Shown: one piece after another, positions 25,349 through 34,095 of the stretch | How positions within the stretch are numbered: position 1 is the stretch's first letter | Layout: every line of letters begins with the position of its first letter | From: Mucilaginibacter sp. | GTDB taxonomy: Bacteria > Bacteroidota > Bacteroidia > Sphingobacteriales > Sphingobacteriaceae | Reading direction: 5' to 3' | DNA: 64,000 bases | NCBI RefSeq assembly: GCF_025362475.1 | Contig: NZ_JANYGH010000048.1 | Coordinates: forward strand, 62,001 to 126,000 | The notes under the pieces: generated by a model | Told to the model about the DNA's origin: nothing | Database searches by the model: none | Seen by the model: only the letters and a program-made list of their open reading frames with translations | Made by a program: the position numbers and the translations under genes

Positions 25349-27535
25349 TTATAGCCTGATTTTAATCCCGCCGTTAATAACAAAACCATCCAGAGGGGCA
25401 TATATATCCTTAAATACCGGGCTGGTGATACTGCCGGTATAAATGGTATCAAATTTGGTTTGCCGGGTATCGGTCAGGTTCTCAAAATTGATGAACAGGG
25501 AAAACCGGTCCCAGATCTTCTCGGCCATCAAACCGGTAGTCCAGTAAGCCCTGCCGGTAGTGCCGTCATTTAAACGTTGCGGACTAAAATAGTAAGCCTC
25601 CAGTCCTATCTTTAACTTATCCTCTATCTCATAAACCAGTACGTTATTCAGCCTGTGTTTGGATACTAAAGGATATACAGAGATGTTCTCATCTGTATGC
25701 TGCATTACATCCGCCAGCGTATAACCTATAAAAAGCTTAAAATCGGCATAGGTTAACTTTACATTGGTTTCAAGCCCCTTTGTATTCAGGTCGCCACGGG
25801 GCTGCTGGTATTGGAGGTTACCATTGGGCAGTGATGCAAGCAGGATAGGCTTCTCTATCCGCGTATAAAAAAACAATTGATTAATGCTAAAGCTTACCTT
25901 ATCATCAAAGAAACCGGTGCGGTAAGTAAAATCATAGTTTGCGCCGTATGATCGTTCGGCTGTGGTATTTTTAACATCAATAGGCAACACATTTCTAAAC
26001 TGGATACGTTCGGCGTCCTCGGTAAATACAGTAGGCGCTTTATAACCCAAGCCACCGCCTAAACGGGTTGAAAAATGCGAATTAAGCTTCAACAATGCCG
26101 ATATGCGTGGCAGGATAAAAAAGCCATACCGATTGTGATAGTCGCCGCGTAAACCGCTTTCAATTGTCAGCTTTTGTGTGGCATTCCAGGTGTTTTGTAC
26201 AAAACCACCAATGGTATTGTAGTTATAACTTCTCAGCGGAAAAGCATTGTTTTTATCCTCAGCAAAGTTTTCTGACAGGTAGTTTAATCCTGCAACCCAA
26301 TCAGATTTTTCGCTTGTACGGGAGTAAGTTGCTTCACTATAAGTTGAAAACTGCACCCCTGAAAAACGATAATCAGGCAGGTTAATAGCCCTATCGAAAT
26401 AACTTACACTGTTCTTGACTACCAGTTTTTCCTTGTCATTCAAAGTATGATCGAGCTCCACCTGTGTGCTGTATCTGCCCGTTTTATTTTTTTCAAAATA
26501 GCTGTGCTGCGCGTTACCATCGCCTTCAATATAATGAAGATCGCCGCCAATACGGTTCTCGATGGTGCTGTTAATCCCTGTTATCAGGGTGGTTTTATCG
26601 TCCAGGTAAAAGAATAATTTAGGATTTAGGGTAAACCTGTTATACTTTGGGATGGCCGTTAGATCGATATGGGCAGGATCATAAGCCGTACCATGATTAT
26701 ACGCTGCAAATACGGTGGCCCCCATTTTTTTAAACTTTTGCGAATAGAAACCACTGGCATCCAAACCCAATGCCGAAGTACCGTTTAAAAGGAAATTTAA
26801 TTGCCTTTGATCGGTGGGTGTTTTGGACACTAAATTAACCAGGCCCGCGATAGCGCCACCACCATACAGGGTCGACGATGATCCTTTGATAACTTCAACC
26901 TGTTTCAGATCAAGCGGTGCTATTTGCAGTAAGCCCAAACCGCCCGAAAAGCCGGAGTAAAGCGGGAACCCATCCCTTATAATTTGGGTGTACTTACCAT
27001 CAAGTCCCTGGATACGAATACTGGAATTATTACTGGTTGCCGACGTTTGCTGCGTTTGGATCCCTGTACTTTCGGCAAGCATCATGCGGATATCGCCTGG
27101 CTTCATGTTGGCTTTTTCGTCCAGCTCCTCACCCGAAATCACCTCCACCCGGGTAGGAATATTAGCAATTGTGCGACTGCTACGGGTGGACGAAACGGTA
27201 ACTTCACCCAGCTCCTCGCCATCTCCCTTGCCTTTAGCCTGAAGCAAAATTATCATAGGAGAAGATTGTTGAACCGGAAACGTTAAGGTGTCCGTCCTGG
27301 TATCATACCCAATATAACTAAAGCGAATAATTTGTTTACCGGCAGGTATGTTTGTTAAGGTAATTAAACCCGCGGCATCGGCCGTAGCCCCTTTATTGAT
27401 CCCCTGTATTAATGCCGTTGCACCAATCAGGGTTTCGTTTGTTTTGGCATCTTTAATAATTGCTTTAAACGTATCCTGGGCATACGCCATAGCGGTATAT
27501 AAAAGTGCCGTAAAAAGCACTATGATTTTTTTCAT
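25349..27535 (-). CDS. TonB-dependent receptor with N-terminal carboxypeptidase-like domain
   Basis: A 728-residue outer-membrane receptor. Signal peptide (KKIIVLFTALLYTAMAYAQ), then a CarboxypepD_reg domain of about 85 residues (FKAIIKDAKTNETLIGATALI...FSYIGYDTRT), the plug domain (RVEVISGEELDE, SIRIQGLDGKYTQIIRDGFPL, VEVIKGSSSTLYGGGAIAG) and a beta-barrel ending in an aromatic-basic tail (GGIKIRL). It is the non-SusC length, and no SusD is nearby. A small Cys-rich exported protein gene lies upstream by 104 bp, so the substrate may be a metal chelate. This is inference from context. Confidence 0.93.
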   Translation of the reverse strand: MKKIIVLFTALLYTAMAYAQDTFKAIIKDAKTNETLIGATALIQGINKGATADAAGLITLTNIPAGKQIIRFSYIGYDTRTDTLTFPVQQSSPMIILLQAKGKGDGEELGEVTVSSTRSSRTIANIPTRVEVISGEELDEKANMKPGDIRMMLAESTGIQTQQTSATSNNSSIRIQGLDGKYTQIIRDGFPLYSGFSGGLGLLQIAPLDLKQVEVIKGSSSTLYGGGAIAGLVNLVSKTPTDQRQLNFLLNGTSALGLDASGFYSQKFKKMGATVFAAYNHGTAYDPAHIDLTAIPKYNRFTLNPKLFFYLDDKTTLITGINSTIENRIGGDLHYIEGDGNAQHSYFEKNKTGRYSTQVELDHTLNDKEKLVVKNSVSYFDRAINLPDYRFSGVQFSTYSEATYSRTSEKSDWVAGLNYLSENFAEDKNNAFPLRSYNYNTIGGFVQNTWNATQKLTIESGLRGDYHNRYGFFILPRISALLKLNSHFSTRLGGGLGYKAPTVFTEDAERIQFRNVLPIDVKNTTAERSYGANYDFTYRTGFFDDKVSFSINQLFFYTRIEKPILLASLPNGNLQYQQPRGDLNTKGLETNVKLTYADFKLFIGYTLADVMQHTDENISVYPLVSKHRLNNVLVYEIEDKLKIGLEAYYFSPQRLNDGTTGRAYWTTGLMAEKIWDRFSLFINFENLTDTRQTKFDTIYTGSITSPVFKDIYAPLDGFVINGGIKIRL

Positions 27536-27639
27536 GAATATGGAAATTAGTTATGTAGAAGCTAAAAGCAGAATGCACAAAGCTTAAAGCTAATAGAATA
27601 TAAAATTGGCCAGCTGCATAGCTGTATGGTGGGGTTGTA

Positions 27640-27957
27640 TTAACTTATCTGCGGGGGTTGCCATATTGCCTGGGCAACATCTTCGGTATATGGTTGATTA
27701 TAAGCAATAACATGCTTAACGGGTATTTGGGGCAATAAAAACAAGGTGTGATCAACAGCTTTGGTAACGGTAAACCCGGTACATGAGCCACATGCAAAAA
27801 ATGGGGAACAACCCTGGCAATCTTTCCCTTTAGGTGATGATTTAGCCGGGGCATTTTGCGTAATGGTATTTTTGATGCCACAATCATTATCGGCACAACA
27901 AGGCTTTGCTGTAAGCAGCAGCACAACCAGGGCAGATATGTAGCATAGGAATTTCAT
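27640..27957 (-). CDS. Small exported Cys-rich protein (DUF6660-like)
   Basis: A 105-residue protein with a signal peptide (FLCYISALVVLLLTAKPCCA) and cysteines in CCADNDC and CQGCSPFFACGSCTGF. It resembles short Bacteroidota proteins annotated as DUF6660 that sit beside TonB receptors and heavy-metal transport genes. The clustered cysteines suggest metal binding, or disulfides formed outside the cytoplasm. It is probably co-transcribed with the receptor downstream. Family naming is from memory and is the least certain part. Confidence 0.6.
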   Translation of the reverse strand: MKFLCYISALVVLLLTAKPCCADNDCGIKNTITQNAPAKSSPKGKDCQGCSPFFACGSCTGFTVTKAVDHTLFLLPQIPVKHVIAYNQPYTEDVAQAIWQPPQIS

Positions 27958-28052
27958 TGTGGCAAATGTAAGAGATTTAGCGTAAAATCTTTATAAGGTG
28001 ATAGATTAACGCCAATTAAACAAAAAGCATTGCGAAACCCCGGCATTTTTTG

Positions 28053-28709
28053 TCAGTCCTCCTTCAATAGTTCAATGGCTTCCTGGTATTGTTTTATTAA
28101 ACCCGGTGCCCTATCCACCGCCCAGGCGTGGTAATTATCTTTTATCAGCATCAATGTGGTATGCGTATTTACCGCTTTGCGCGATTGCGGATCAAACATC
28201 ACTTTGGCTACTTCATCTTCTACCTTCATTATTCTGCTTTGTTCGTCATAAATGCGGGTGAGCAAAGCGGCTTGCTTAAAACTGATCTTCGAAAGGATAT
28301 TATGGCCCTTGGCCACATCCCATGCTACGTTATCCAGATATCGGTACAAAACCCCGGCCGGGGCAATGTAATTTAGGTGAAATTCATCGTTAGTCACAAT
28401 CCTGGCCTGCAATTTAGGATCGGCCAAAGCCGAATCGATAGATTTTAAAACCTTTTGGTCATAGGCATACTGCTCAATGGTAAACTGCTTATTCTTATCC
28501 AGCTCGGCCCTGATGTTGCTTACCAGTTCTCTTGTCTCGCTCTTTTCATGCCGGCTGTTGATAAACTCGGTAAAAACCAATCCCAAAAACACGCTGAACA
28601 CAATCAGCAACGATTCGCCTACGTATTCTTTCCAATCCCTTAGGGTATAAATCTCCAGCTTTTCGCCGTCGTGCCGGGGAGCGATTTTGTTTTTAGGGTG
28701 CTGAGGCAT
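28053..28709 (-). CDS. Membrane-anchored protein of unknown function
   Basis: A 218-residue protein. After a polar N terminus (about 30 residues) there is one transmembrane segment (VGESLLIVFSVFLGLVFTEFI), followed by a charged helical region with coiled-coil character (NSRHEKSETRELVSNIRAELDKNKQ). It recalls DUF6090-type proteins that have LRxIxREILIVVxGI-like anchors followed by a small helical domain, but identity is weak. Neighbours on either side are unrelated. No catalytic motif is seen. Confidence 0.7.
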   Translation of the reverse strand: MPQHPKNKIAPRHDGEKLEIYTLRDWKEYVGESLLIVFSVFLGLVFTEFINSRHEKSETRELVSNIRAELDKNKQFTIEQYAYDQKVLKSIDSALADPKLQARIVTNDEFHLNYIAPAGVLYRYLDNVAWDVAKGHNILSKISFKQAALLTRIYDEQSRIMKVEDEVAKVMFDPQSRKAVNTHTTLMLIKDNYHAWAVDRAPGLIKQYQEAIELLKED

Positions 28710-28910
28710 AAGGTTTTATTTAGTGGATACAAGATAAGAAAAAAATAAAAGCCGCAAGCTCGACTTTACGGTTTATCAAAGCCTCACAACTCAACTATTT
28801 ACATTATATTAGGCCTAGAAGATATACGACGCTTACTTGTATTGGCATCGAACTTCATACAACTGTAATATACAATAAACACAGTCTATTATCATACCCC
28901 CGGGAAGTTC

Positions 28911-30080
28911 ATGCAACAATACACGTGCACTAAAGAAATAGCAGAAGCAGCCAACCGTTGTTTCGAGTGGGAGGTGTATCATTTTTTGCATACTTGGGTC
29001 CAGAACCATGAGGATAAAACGCTGCTCCAGTTTGATCAGCCGTTGGATGAGTATTTGGCAAATGACGCGTTGCGGGATTTCTTTTTGAATACGCGTCACC
29101 CAATTCAGCAATTGTTAAAAAATCGTTCCATCGCCTGCCATTTAGGTCGACGCGCGCGGGGTGTTTACTTTGACCCAATTAGCGGAGATCCCTTATTGGC
29201 TTTCACAGAGCAGCGGATCTATAACCTTGCCCGCAGGATGGATAGTGAACGCATGCATGTTCCATTCCGCTCGGTTCATCCTAACAAGCAAACCGAAGCA
29301 GGTGATACCGCGGAAATCAGCACCTACCCCACCGGATCAGAAGAAATTCGCTATAATAGCGGCAATCATTTTACCAGCCGGCCAGCGAACGGGAACGTAT
29401 TTGATGAACACAGTAAGCACTGCACGGCAAAATCAGCAGGCAATCTACATGTGCTCTTCAAACGTGGATTCCTGGAAGAGCGCTTACACGATGCAAAAGC
29501 GCTTACAGCCGAAATGCATGAGGCAGGTGAAACCCAGCCTCAATTCTTTGTAATCTTCAGCAGGCATTCGTTAATAGAAGGTCATTTTGGGACATCCCTG
29601 GTGATCATGGATCCTGCAAATCCCGATTTCCCCCGGCGCGTGATGGTTTGTGATACTTTACTCAAAGAACTGCCGCACCACCCACGCTGGTGGCATCACT
29701 TTATCGCAGAATATTCTAACGTATTTGGTGATGCCATAGCAGAAATAGTTGAAGATCTTTCGCACCCGCTACAGAAGGTAAATATTAAAGGCGATAACCC
29801 GTATCGACATGATTGGGACTGCCCTTATTACGCCACCAGCATGGCAGCCGCCTTGGCCGACCTGGTTAAAAACAACCCGGACCTCCTGTTAAATGGAAGC
29901 GTTCATGACATCCATAACGCCATGAAGGCTATCATGCAGGATTACTACCACCCAGATCACGAAATTAAAACAAGGTCGGAAATTCAACAGGCTAACCGGT
30001 TAAAGCGATGGAAAAGCGGTCGGGAAGTAATTAAGGATCTGGTGGTGGAGATTAGTAGGAAGTCGTCTTATGAATTGTAG
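28911..30080 (+). CDS. Orphan protein with possible CE-clan (Ulp1/YopJ-like) cysteine protease signature
   Basis: A 389-residue soluble protein with no signal peptide or transmembrane segment. I do not recognise the family. A C-terminal half pattern is suggestive: H225 in EGHFGTSLVIMD, an acidic candidate D248 in VMVCDTLLKEL, Gln288, and C304 in DWDCPYYATSMAAAL. The order His, Asp, Gln, Cys and the DC-x-YA-x-S-MA context resemble CE-clan peptidases (Ulp1, YopJ). The 16-residue distance from Gln to Cys is longer than usual and the fold is unproven. It is isolated between the unknown membrane protein and a string of hairpins. Start ATG 28911 has no strong ribosome-binding site. Confidence 0.5.
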   Translation: MQQYTCTKEIAEAANRCFEWEVYHFLHTWVQNHEDKTLLQFDQPLDEYLANDALRDFFLNTRHPIQQLLKNRSIACHLGRRARGVYFDPISGDPLLAFTEQRIYNLARRMDSERMHVPFRSVHPNKQTEAGDTAEISTYPTGSEEIRYNSGNHFTSRPANGNVFDEHSKHCTAKSAGNLHVLFKRGFLEERLHDAKALTAEMHEAGETQPQFFVIFSRHSLIEGHFGTSLVIMDPANPDFPRRVMVCDTLLKELPHHPRWWHHFIAEYSNVFGDAIAEIVEDLSHPLQKVNIKGDNPYRHDWDCPYYATSMAAALADLVKNNPDLLLNGSVHDIHNAMKAIMQDYYHPDHEIKTRSEIQQANRLKRWKSGREVIKDLVVEISRKSSYEL

Positions 30081-30132
30081 GTAGTTTATCATTACAGCCT
30101 GTGGTCGGTGTTTTCAGCCTAACCAATTCCCA

Positions 30133-30318
30133 AGGGCGTAGCCCTGAAACATTTTGCAACAACGGGTTGAAACCCGTTGAAAAAGCAAACGAGGGATAGA
30201 GAGAACCGTAGGTTCGGCGCATATACATGGGTCGTTCCTATGGAACTATTGGCTTGTGATATTCCTGGTCAACGGGTTAAAACCCGTTGCTAATATATTG
30301 GCCGTCCGCTATGCGGAC
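30133..30318. repeat. String of six short hairpins
   Basis: Six near-perfect palindromes are spaced about 28-42 bp apart: AGGGCGTAGCCCT (30133), AACGGGTTGAAACCCGTT (30161), GAACCGTAGGTTC (30203), GTTCCTATGGAAC (30234), AACGGGTTAAAACCCGTT (30271) and GTCCGCTATGCGGAC (30304). Two share one stem sequence. They fill the 323-bp gap between the orphan protein gene and the M1 peptidase terminator and contain no gene. Confidence 0.75.
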
Positions 30319-30367
30319 TGTGAAAAGGTTTGGTCATGGAGATCATCATCACTCATAAATTACTCCA

Positions 30368-30398
30368 CAAAAAAGCCCCCAACTTACGTTGAGGGCTT
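30368..30398 (-). terminator. Rho-independent terminator of the M1 peptidase gene
   Basis: On the minus strand AGCCCTCAAC, loop GTAA, GTTGGGGGCT is followed by TTTTTT. It lies 6 bp after the M1 stop codon (30404). Confidence 0.85.
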
Positions 30399-30403
30399 CA
30401 ATA

Positions 30404-32743
30404 TTATTGTCCGCCTTTCCTGGCTTCCTGCATCGGGTTGGTGCCTGATGTGGCGCCGCGTGGCAGGCTTTGTTGTTTAAACAGTTCAAACCTTGATGGG
30501 GCGTATTCTCTTGGCCAGCTGTTGTTGGCTTCGTCAATATCTGCCGTTTGGCGGTATGGGTCAAGCTTAATGGATTTTACCTCTTTTGTTTTGGCAAATA
30601 CCTTGCTCACCTTAAATTCGTTTTTACGCCAGATGTAAGCCGGGATATTATCTATCTCCGTGGTGCCATCGGCATAAGTCCACTCGATGATTATCGGGCT
30701 CACCAGGCCGCCTTTATTGCTGAAGGTGAGCTCGTAAAAATAGCTTTTGCTATCGTACAACTTCTTTTCGTCGGGAGTTAAAGCACTGTACATATCCTGG
30801 TAGCTTTTGGTGGTCATTGGCGTTGCCGCGAAACGATCCCATTTGCTGTAAAAATCCTGCAATGAAGTATCAGCCTCTACCGCGAAACGGGTTCCTGCTG
30901 CTTTATTGCGGGTGGTGCTGATGTTCTCCAGGTTACGATCAAACTGAGCACGGTCAACACTGCCTTCAACAGCCGGATTTTTGGTATTTAAACGGTAGTA
31001 TTTTACGCTATCCAATGATACGTCCACCGGCTCGGTTCCGAAGAACCATCCGCGCCAGAACCAGTCCAGGTCAACCGCCGAGGCATCTTCCATGGTGCGG
31101 AACAAGTCCTCTGGCGTTGGGTGTTTAAAGGCCCAGCGTTTGGCGTAAGTCTTAAAAGCATAATCAAACAACTCGCGACCCATTACGGTTTCGCGCAATA
31201 CATTTAACGCGGTGGCCGGTTTGGCATAAGCGTTAGGACCAAACATGATAATGTTTTCTGAGTTGGTCATGATAGGCTCCAGCTGATTTTTCGGCATTTT
31301 CATGTAATCCACAATCTTGTAAGCCGGTCCGCGCGATGAAGGAAATTTAGGATCCCACTCCTGCTCGGTCAAGTACTGTACAAACGTGTTCAGGCCTTCG
31401 TCCATCCAGGTCCACTGGCGCTCGTCAGAGTTAACAATCATCGGGAAAAAGTTGTGACCAACCTCGTGGATAATTACACCAATCATCCCGTTCTTGGTGG
31501 CTTCGCTATAAGTACCATCTTTTTCGGCCCTGCCATAGTTAAAGCAGATCATCGGGTACTCCATGCCGTTTGCAGCCTCTACCGAAATAGCAACCGGGTA
31601 AGGATAAGGGATGGTATGTTTTGAATATGTACGTATAGTATGCGCAACAACCTTACTTGAATATTTACGGTAAAGCGGGTAAGCTTCGGGACCGTAGTAC
31701 GACATCGCCATTACCTTTCTACCACCCTCAATTTGGGTGCTCATGGCATCCCATACTATCCGGCGTGATGATACCCATGCAAAATCGCGCACGTTTTCGG
31801 CATGGAAAGCCCATGTTTTACGGGCGGTTGCATGGCCTTTCATGGTGTTTTTTACTTCATCTAAATTTACCACTTCCACCGGCGAGGTTGCAGATTGCGC
31901 CGCGTTCCAGCGTTTAAACTGGGCTGCAGTTAAGGTTTGCGCGTAGTTGGAACATTGACCGGTACCACCTACCACATGATCGGCAGGTACGTTAATGTTC
32001 ACCTTAAAATCGCCAAAGTTTAAAGCAAACTCGCCGCTGCCCATAAACTGTTTGTTTTGCCATCCCTGGAAATCGCTGTAAACAGCCATCCTTGGGTACC
32101 ATTGCGTCATGGTATACAGGTAATTATTATCCTCTGGGAAATATTCATACCCACCACGACCACCGATGGTCATCCTGTCGGATATATTGTACCACCAGTT
32201 AACTTTAAACTTAAATTTTGCGCCCGGCGCCAGGGTTGCAGGCAGCTCAATGCGCATCATGGTTTCGTTGATGGTATAGGTAAGCGTACCACCGTTTGCA
32301 TCTTTTACACTTTCAATATGGTTACCCAAATCAAGGTTATGGCCCATTACGCCCTGTAACTGGCGCAGACTCATTTTGCCCTGCATTTTGCTCTCGCTGG
32401 TGGTAGTGCCTTCAGCATCTTTTTTATGTTGATTTTCATCAAGCTGCAACCACAGGTAAGTTAGTGCATCGGGCGAGTTGTTGGTATAAGTGATGGTTTC
32501 TGATCCATCCAAACGCTGTTTGTCATCGTTAAGGGTAGCGTTGATCTCATAATCGGCTTTTTGCTGCCAATAATGCGGACCAGGGGCACCTGATGCCGAC
32601 CGATAGCCGTTAGGCGTGTTAAGCATAGTACCCAATTGCTCAAAACGGTTACCGTGGTTTGAGCCGGGGTTGTTGTCATGTTGCGCCCAGGAAGCCGAGG
32701 CTAATAAGAGGCAGGAAAATAAAGCCGGGTAAAATTTATTCAT
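30404..32743 (-). CDS. M1 family metallopeptidase (exported aminopeptidase)
   Basis: A 779-residue zinc peptidase with a signal peptide (LFSCLLLASASWAQ). The zinc motif HEVGH is encoded at 31454-31468 on the minus strand, and the second glutamate is in WMDEGLNTF about 20 residues later. The exopeptidase GxMEN motif appears as GMEYPMICF. An N-terminal beta-sandwich domain and a C-terminal beta domain complete the standard layout. The protein should work in the periplasm or outside. Its start overlaps the HupE gene stop by four bases (ATGA), so the two are translationally coupled. Confidence 0.9.
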   Translation of the reverse strand: MNKFYPALFSCLLLASASWAQHDNNPGSNHGNRFEQLGTMLNTPNGYRSASGAPGPHYWQQKADYEINATLNDDKQRLDGSETITYTNNSPDALTYLWLQLDENQHKKDAEGTTTSESKMQGKMSLRQLQGVMGHNLDLGNHIESVKDANGGTLTYTINETMMRIELPATLAPGAKFKFKVNWWYNISDRMTIGGRGGYEYFPEDNNYLYTMTQWYPRMAVYSDFQGWQNKQFMGSGEFALNFGDFKVNINVPADHVVGGTGQCSNYAQTLTAAQFKRWNAAQSATSPVEVVNLDEVKNTMKGHATARKTWAFHAENVRDFAWVSSRRIVWDAMSTQIEGGRKVMAMSYYGPEAYPLYRKYSSKVVAHTIRTYSKHTIPYPYPVAISVEAANGMEYPMICFNYGRAEKDGTYSEATKNGMIGVIIHEVGHNFFPMIVNSDERQWTWMDEGLNTFVQYLTEQEWDPKFPSSRGPAYKIVDYMKMPKNQLEPIMTNSENIIMFGPNAYAKPATALNVLRETVMGRELFDYAFKTYAKRWAFKHPTPEDLFRTMEDASAVDLDWFWRGWFFGTEPVDVSLDSVKYYRLNTKNPAVEGSVDRAQFDRNLENISTTRNKAAGTRFAVEADTSLQDFYSKWDRFAATPMTTKSYQDMYSALTPDEKKLYDSKSYFYELTFSNKGGLVSPIIIEWTYADGTTEIDNIPAYIWRKNEFKVSKVFAKTKEVKSIKLDPYRQTADIDEANNSWPREYAPSRFELFKQQSLPRGATSGTNPMQEARKGGQ

Positions 32744-33330
32744 CTGTATTTAATTAGAAAAAAACGTTCAACGCACATTATAAAAGCAATTCCAAATATA
32801 GCCGACGACAGGAACATCGTCCAGTCGCGCTGTGGTGTTTTGGCAAATTTGATTAACAAATAAGAGATAAGTAACGCAGATATTACAATTAAAACCTGCC
32901 CAAACTCCAACCCAAGGTTAAAAGCGAACAGCTGCGCGGTGATATTACTGCTGCTGCCCAGCAAACTTTTAAGATAGTTAGAGAAGCCCATACCGTGGAT
33001 GAGCCCGAAAAAAAGTGCCAGGGAGTAGTTAAGCCGCATGGTATTTGCCGTGCGCTTTTTATTGAGCACATTAACTAAGCTGGTGAAAACTATGGTAACA
33101 GGAATTAAAAATTCAATAAGCGAAGTATTGATATGAATTACATTTAACACGCTTAAAGCCAGCGTGATAGAGTGCCCGATAGTGAAGGCGGTAACTAGTA
33201 CCAGTACCTTGCGCCAGTCGGCCAGGAGGTAGGTACCGCAAAGCACGGTTACAAATAAAATATGGTCGTACCCCTCCCAGTTACAGATGTGTTGCCATCC
33301 TAACTGGAAGTATAATGAAAAGTCAGTCAT
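32740..33330 (-). CDS. HupE/UreJ-like membrane protein
   Basis: A 196-residue polytopic protein with about six transmembrane segments. Family motifs: QHICNWEGYDHILF, FTIGHSITLAL, FGLIHGMGFSNYL and FNLGLEFGQVLI. HupE/UreJ proteins are associated with metal (nickel/cobalt) permeation, though the Bacteroidota branch is uncharacterised. The ATG at 33330 is chosen because upstream extension adds about 60 residues not typical of the family. It overlaps the peptidase start by 4 bases and is divergent from DUF6702. Confidence 0.82.
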   Translation of the reverse strand: MTDFSLYFQLGWQHICNWEGYDHILFVTVLCGTYLLADWRKVLVLVTAFTIGHSITLALSVLNVIHINTSLIEFLIPVTIVFTSLVNVLNKKRTANTMRLNYSLALFFGLIHGMGFSNYLKSLLGSSSNITAQLFAFNLGLEFGQVLIVISALLISYLLIKFAKTPQRDWTMFLSSAIFGIAFIMCVERFFLIKYR

Positions 33331-33397
33331 TGAGTTAATTCGCAATTGCCAATAAAAATAACGTTTTTTGCTGAAAATAAAACACCCGGGCGATACC

Positions 33398-33874
33398 ATG
33401 TTGCAGTTGATCATCATAAGCTGGCTTAGCTTTTTCCACCCATTTTTTGTAAGTGTTACCGAAATTAACCACAACGCCAAAAACCAAAGCGTTGAAGTAA
33501 GCTGTCGCATTTTTTATGACGACCTGGAACGCACCCTCGAAAAACAATACAAAAGCCCGATTGATATTGTGCACCCCAAGGACAAAACCAAAATGAACCA
33601 GCAGCTTAATGATTACATTAAAAAGCACCTGGCCATTAAAACCGATGGCAAAGCACTCAATTTAAGCTATGTTGGCTACGAGATACAGGAAGATGCCGCC
33701 TGGATTTATTTTGAAGTAAAAGGCATCAGCAAGGTAAAAAAAGTGGAAATCCATGATGATATTCTTTTTGCCGAACACCCCGAACAAATCAATATGCTCC
33801 ACGTAACCGTAGGCGGCCAGCGCAAAAGCACCAAGCTTGATAACCCGGAGAGTGATGCGGGATTTGAATTTTAA
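33398..33874 (+). CDS. DUF6702 family exported protein
   Basis: A 158-residue protein with a short hydrophobic N terminus (LQLIIISWLSFFHPFFVS) and the DUF6702-type body (HPFFVSVTEINHNAKNQSVEVSCRIFYDDLERTLEKQ, then DYIKKHLAIKTDGKALNLSYVGYEIQEDAAWIYFEV). It is divergent from the HupE-M1 pair with a 67-bp spacer. Grouping of these three families recurs in Bacteroidota as far as I recall, suggesting linked function. ATG 33398 is preferred over TTG 33368. Confidence 0.7.
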   Translation: MLQLIIISWLSFFHPFFVSVTEINHNAKNQSVEVSCRIFYDDLERTLEKQYKSPIDIVHPKDKTKMNQQLNDYIKKHLAIKTDGKALNLSYVGYEIQEDAAWIYFEVKGISKVKKVEIHDDILFAEHPEQINMLHVTVGGQRKSTKLDNPESDAGFEF

Positions 33875-33878
33875 TTCA

Positions 33879-33912
33879 GATGTGCAGATTTTAGATTACA
33901 GATATGCAGATG
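33879..33912. repeat. GATGTGCAGAT word-repeat
   Basis: GATGTGCAGAT at 33879 and GATATGCAGATG at 33901 flank AGATTACA, 5 bp after the DUF6702 stop. A related cluster with the same words lies at 46681-46730. Confidence 0.5.
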
Positions 33913-33947
33913 ATGGTTGGATTGATTTAGTATGATAAAACCTGTTT

Positions 33948-34041
33948 GTCATGCTGAACGCAGTGAAGCATCTATTTGCAAACTGTACAGAGCGAAGAGG
34001 CATGGCTGAGAGTAGATCCTTCGCTATCGCTCAAGGATGAC
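33948..34041. repeat. REP-like palindrome, copy 3
   Basis: A 94-bp copy with GTCATGCTGAACGCAGTGAAG at the left and CAAGGATGAC at the right and the GCGAAGAGGCATGG core. It fills the space between DUF6702 and the serine hydrolase stop. Confidence 0.78.
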
Positions 34042-34095
34042 AAAAAGGGATAATATTCACCTCAGTCGTATCATAAACACCCAAGCCCACCTATC

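Noticed and set aside
30081..30132. A possible toxin-antitoxin remnant after the orphan protein
   Set aside because: No frame of useful length; only the first bases of the hairpin string.
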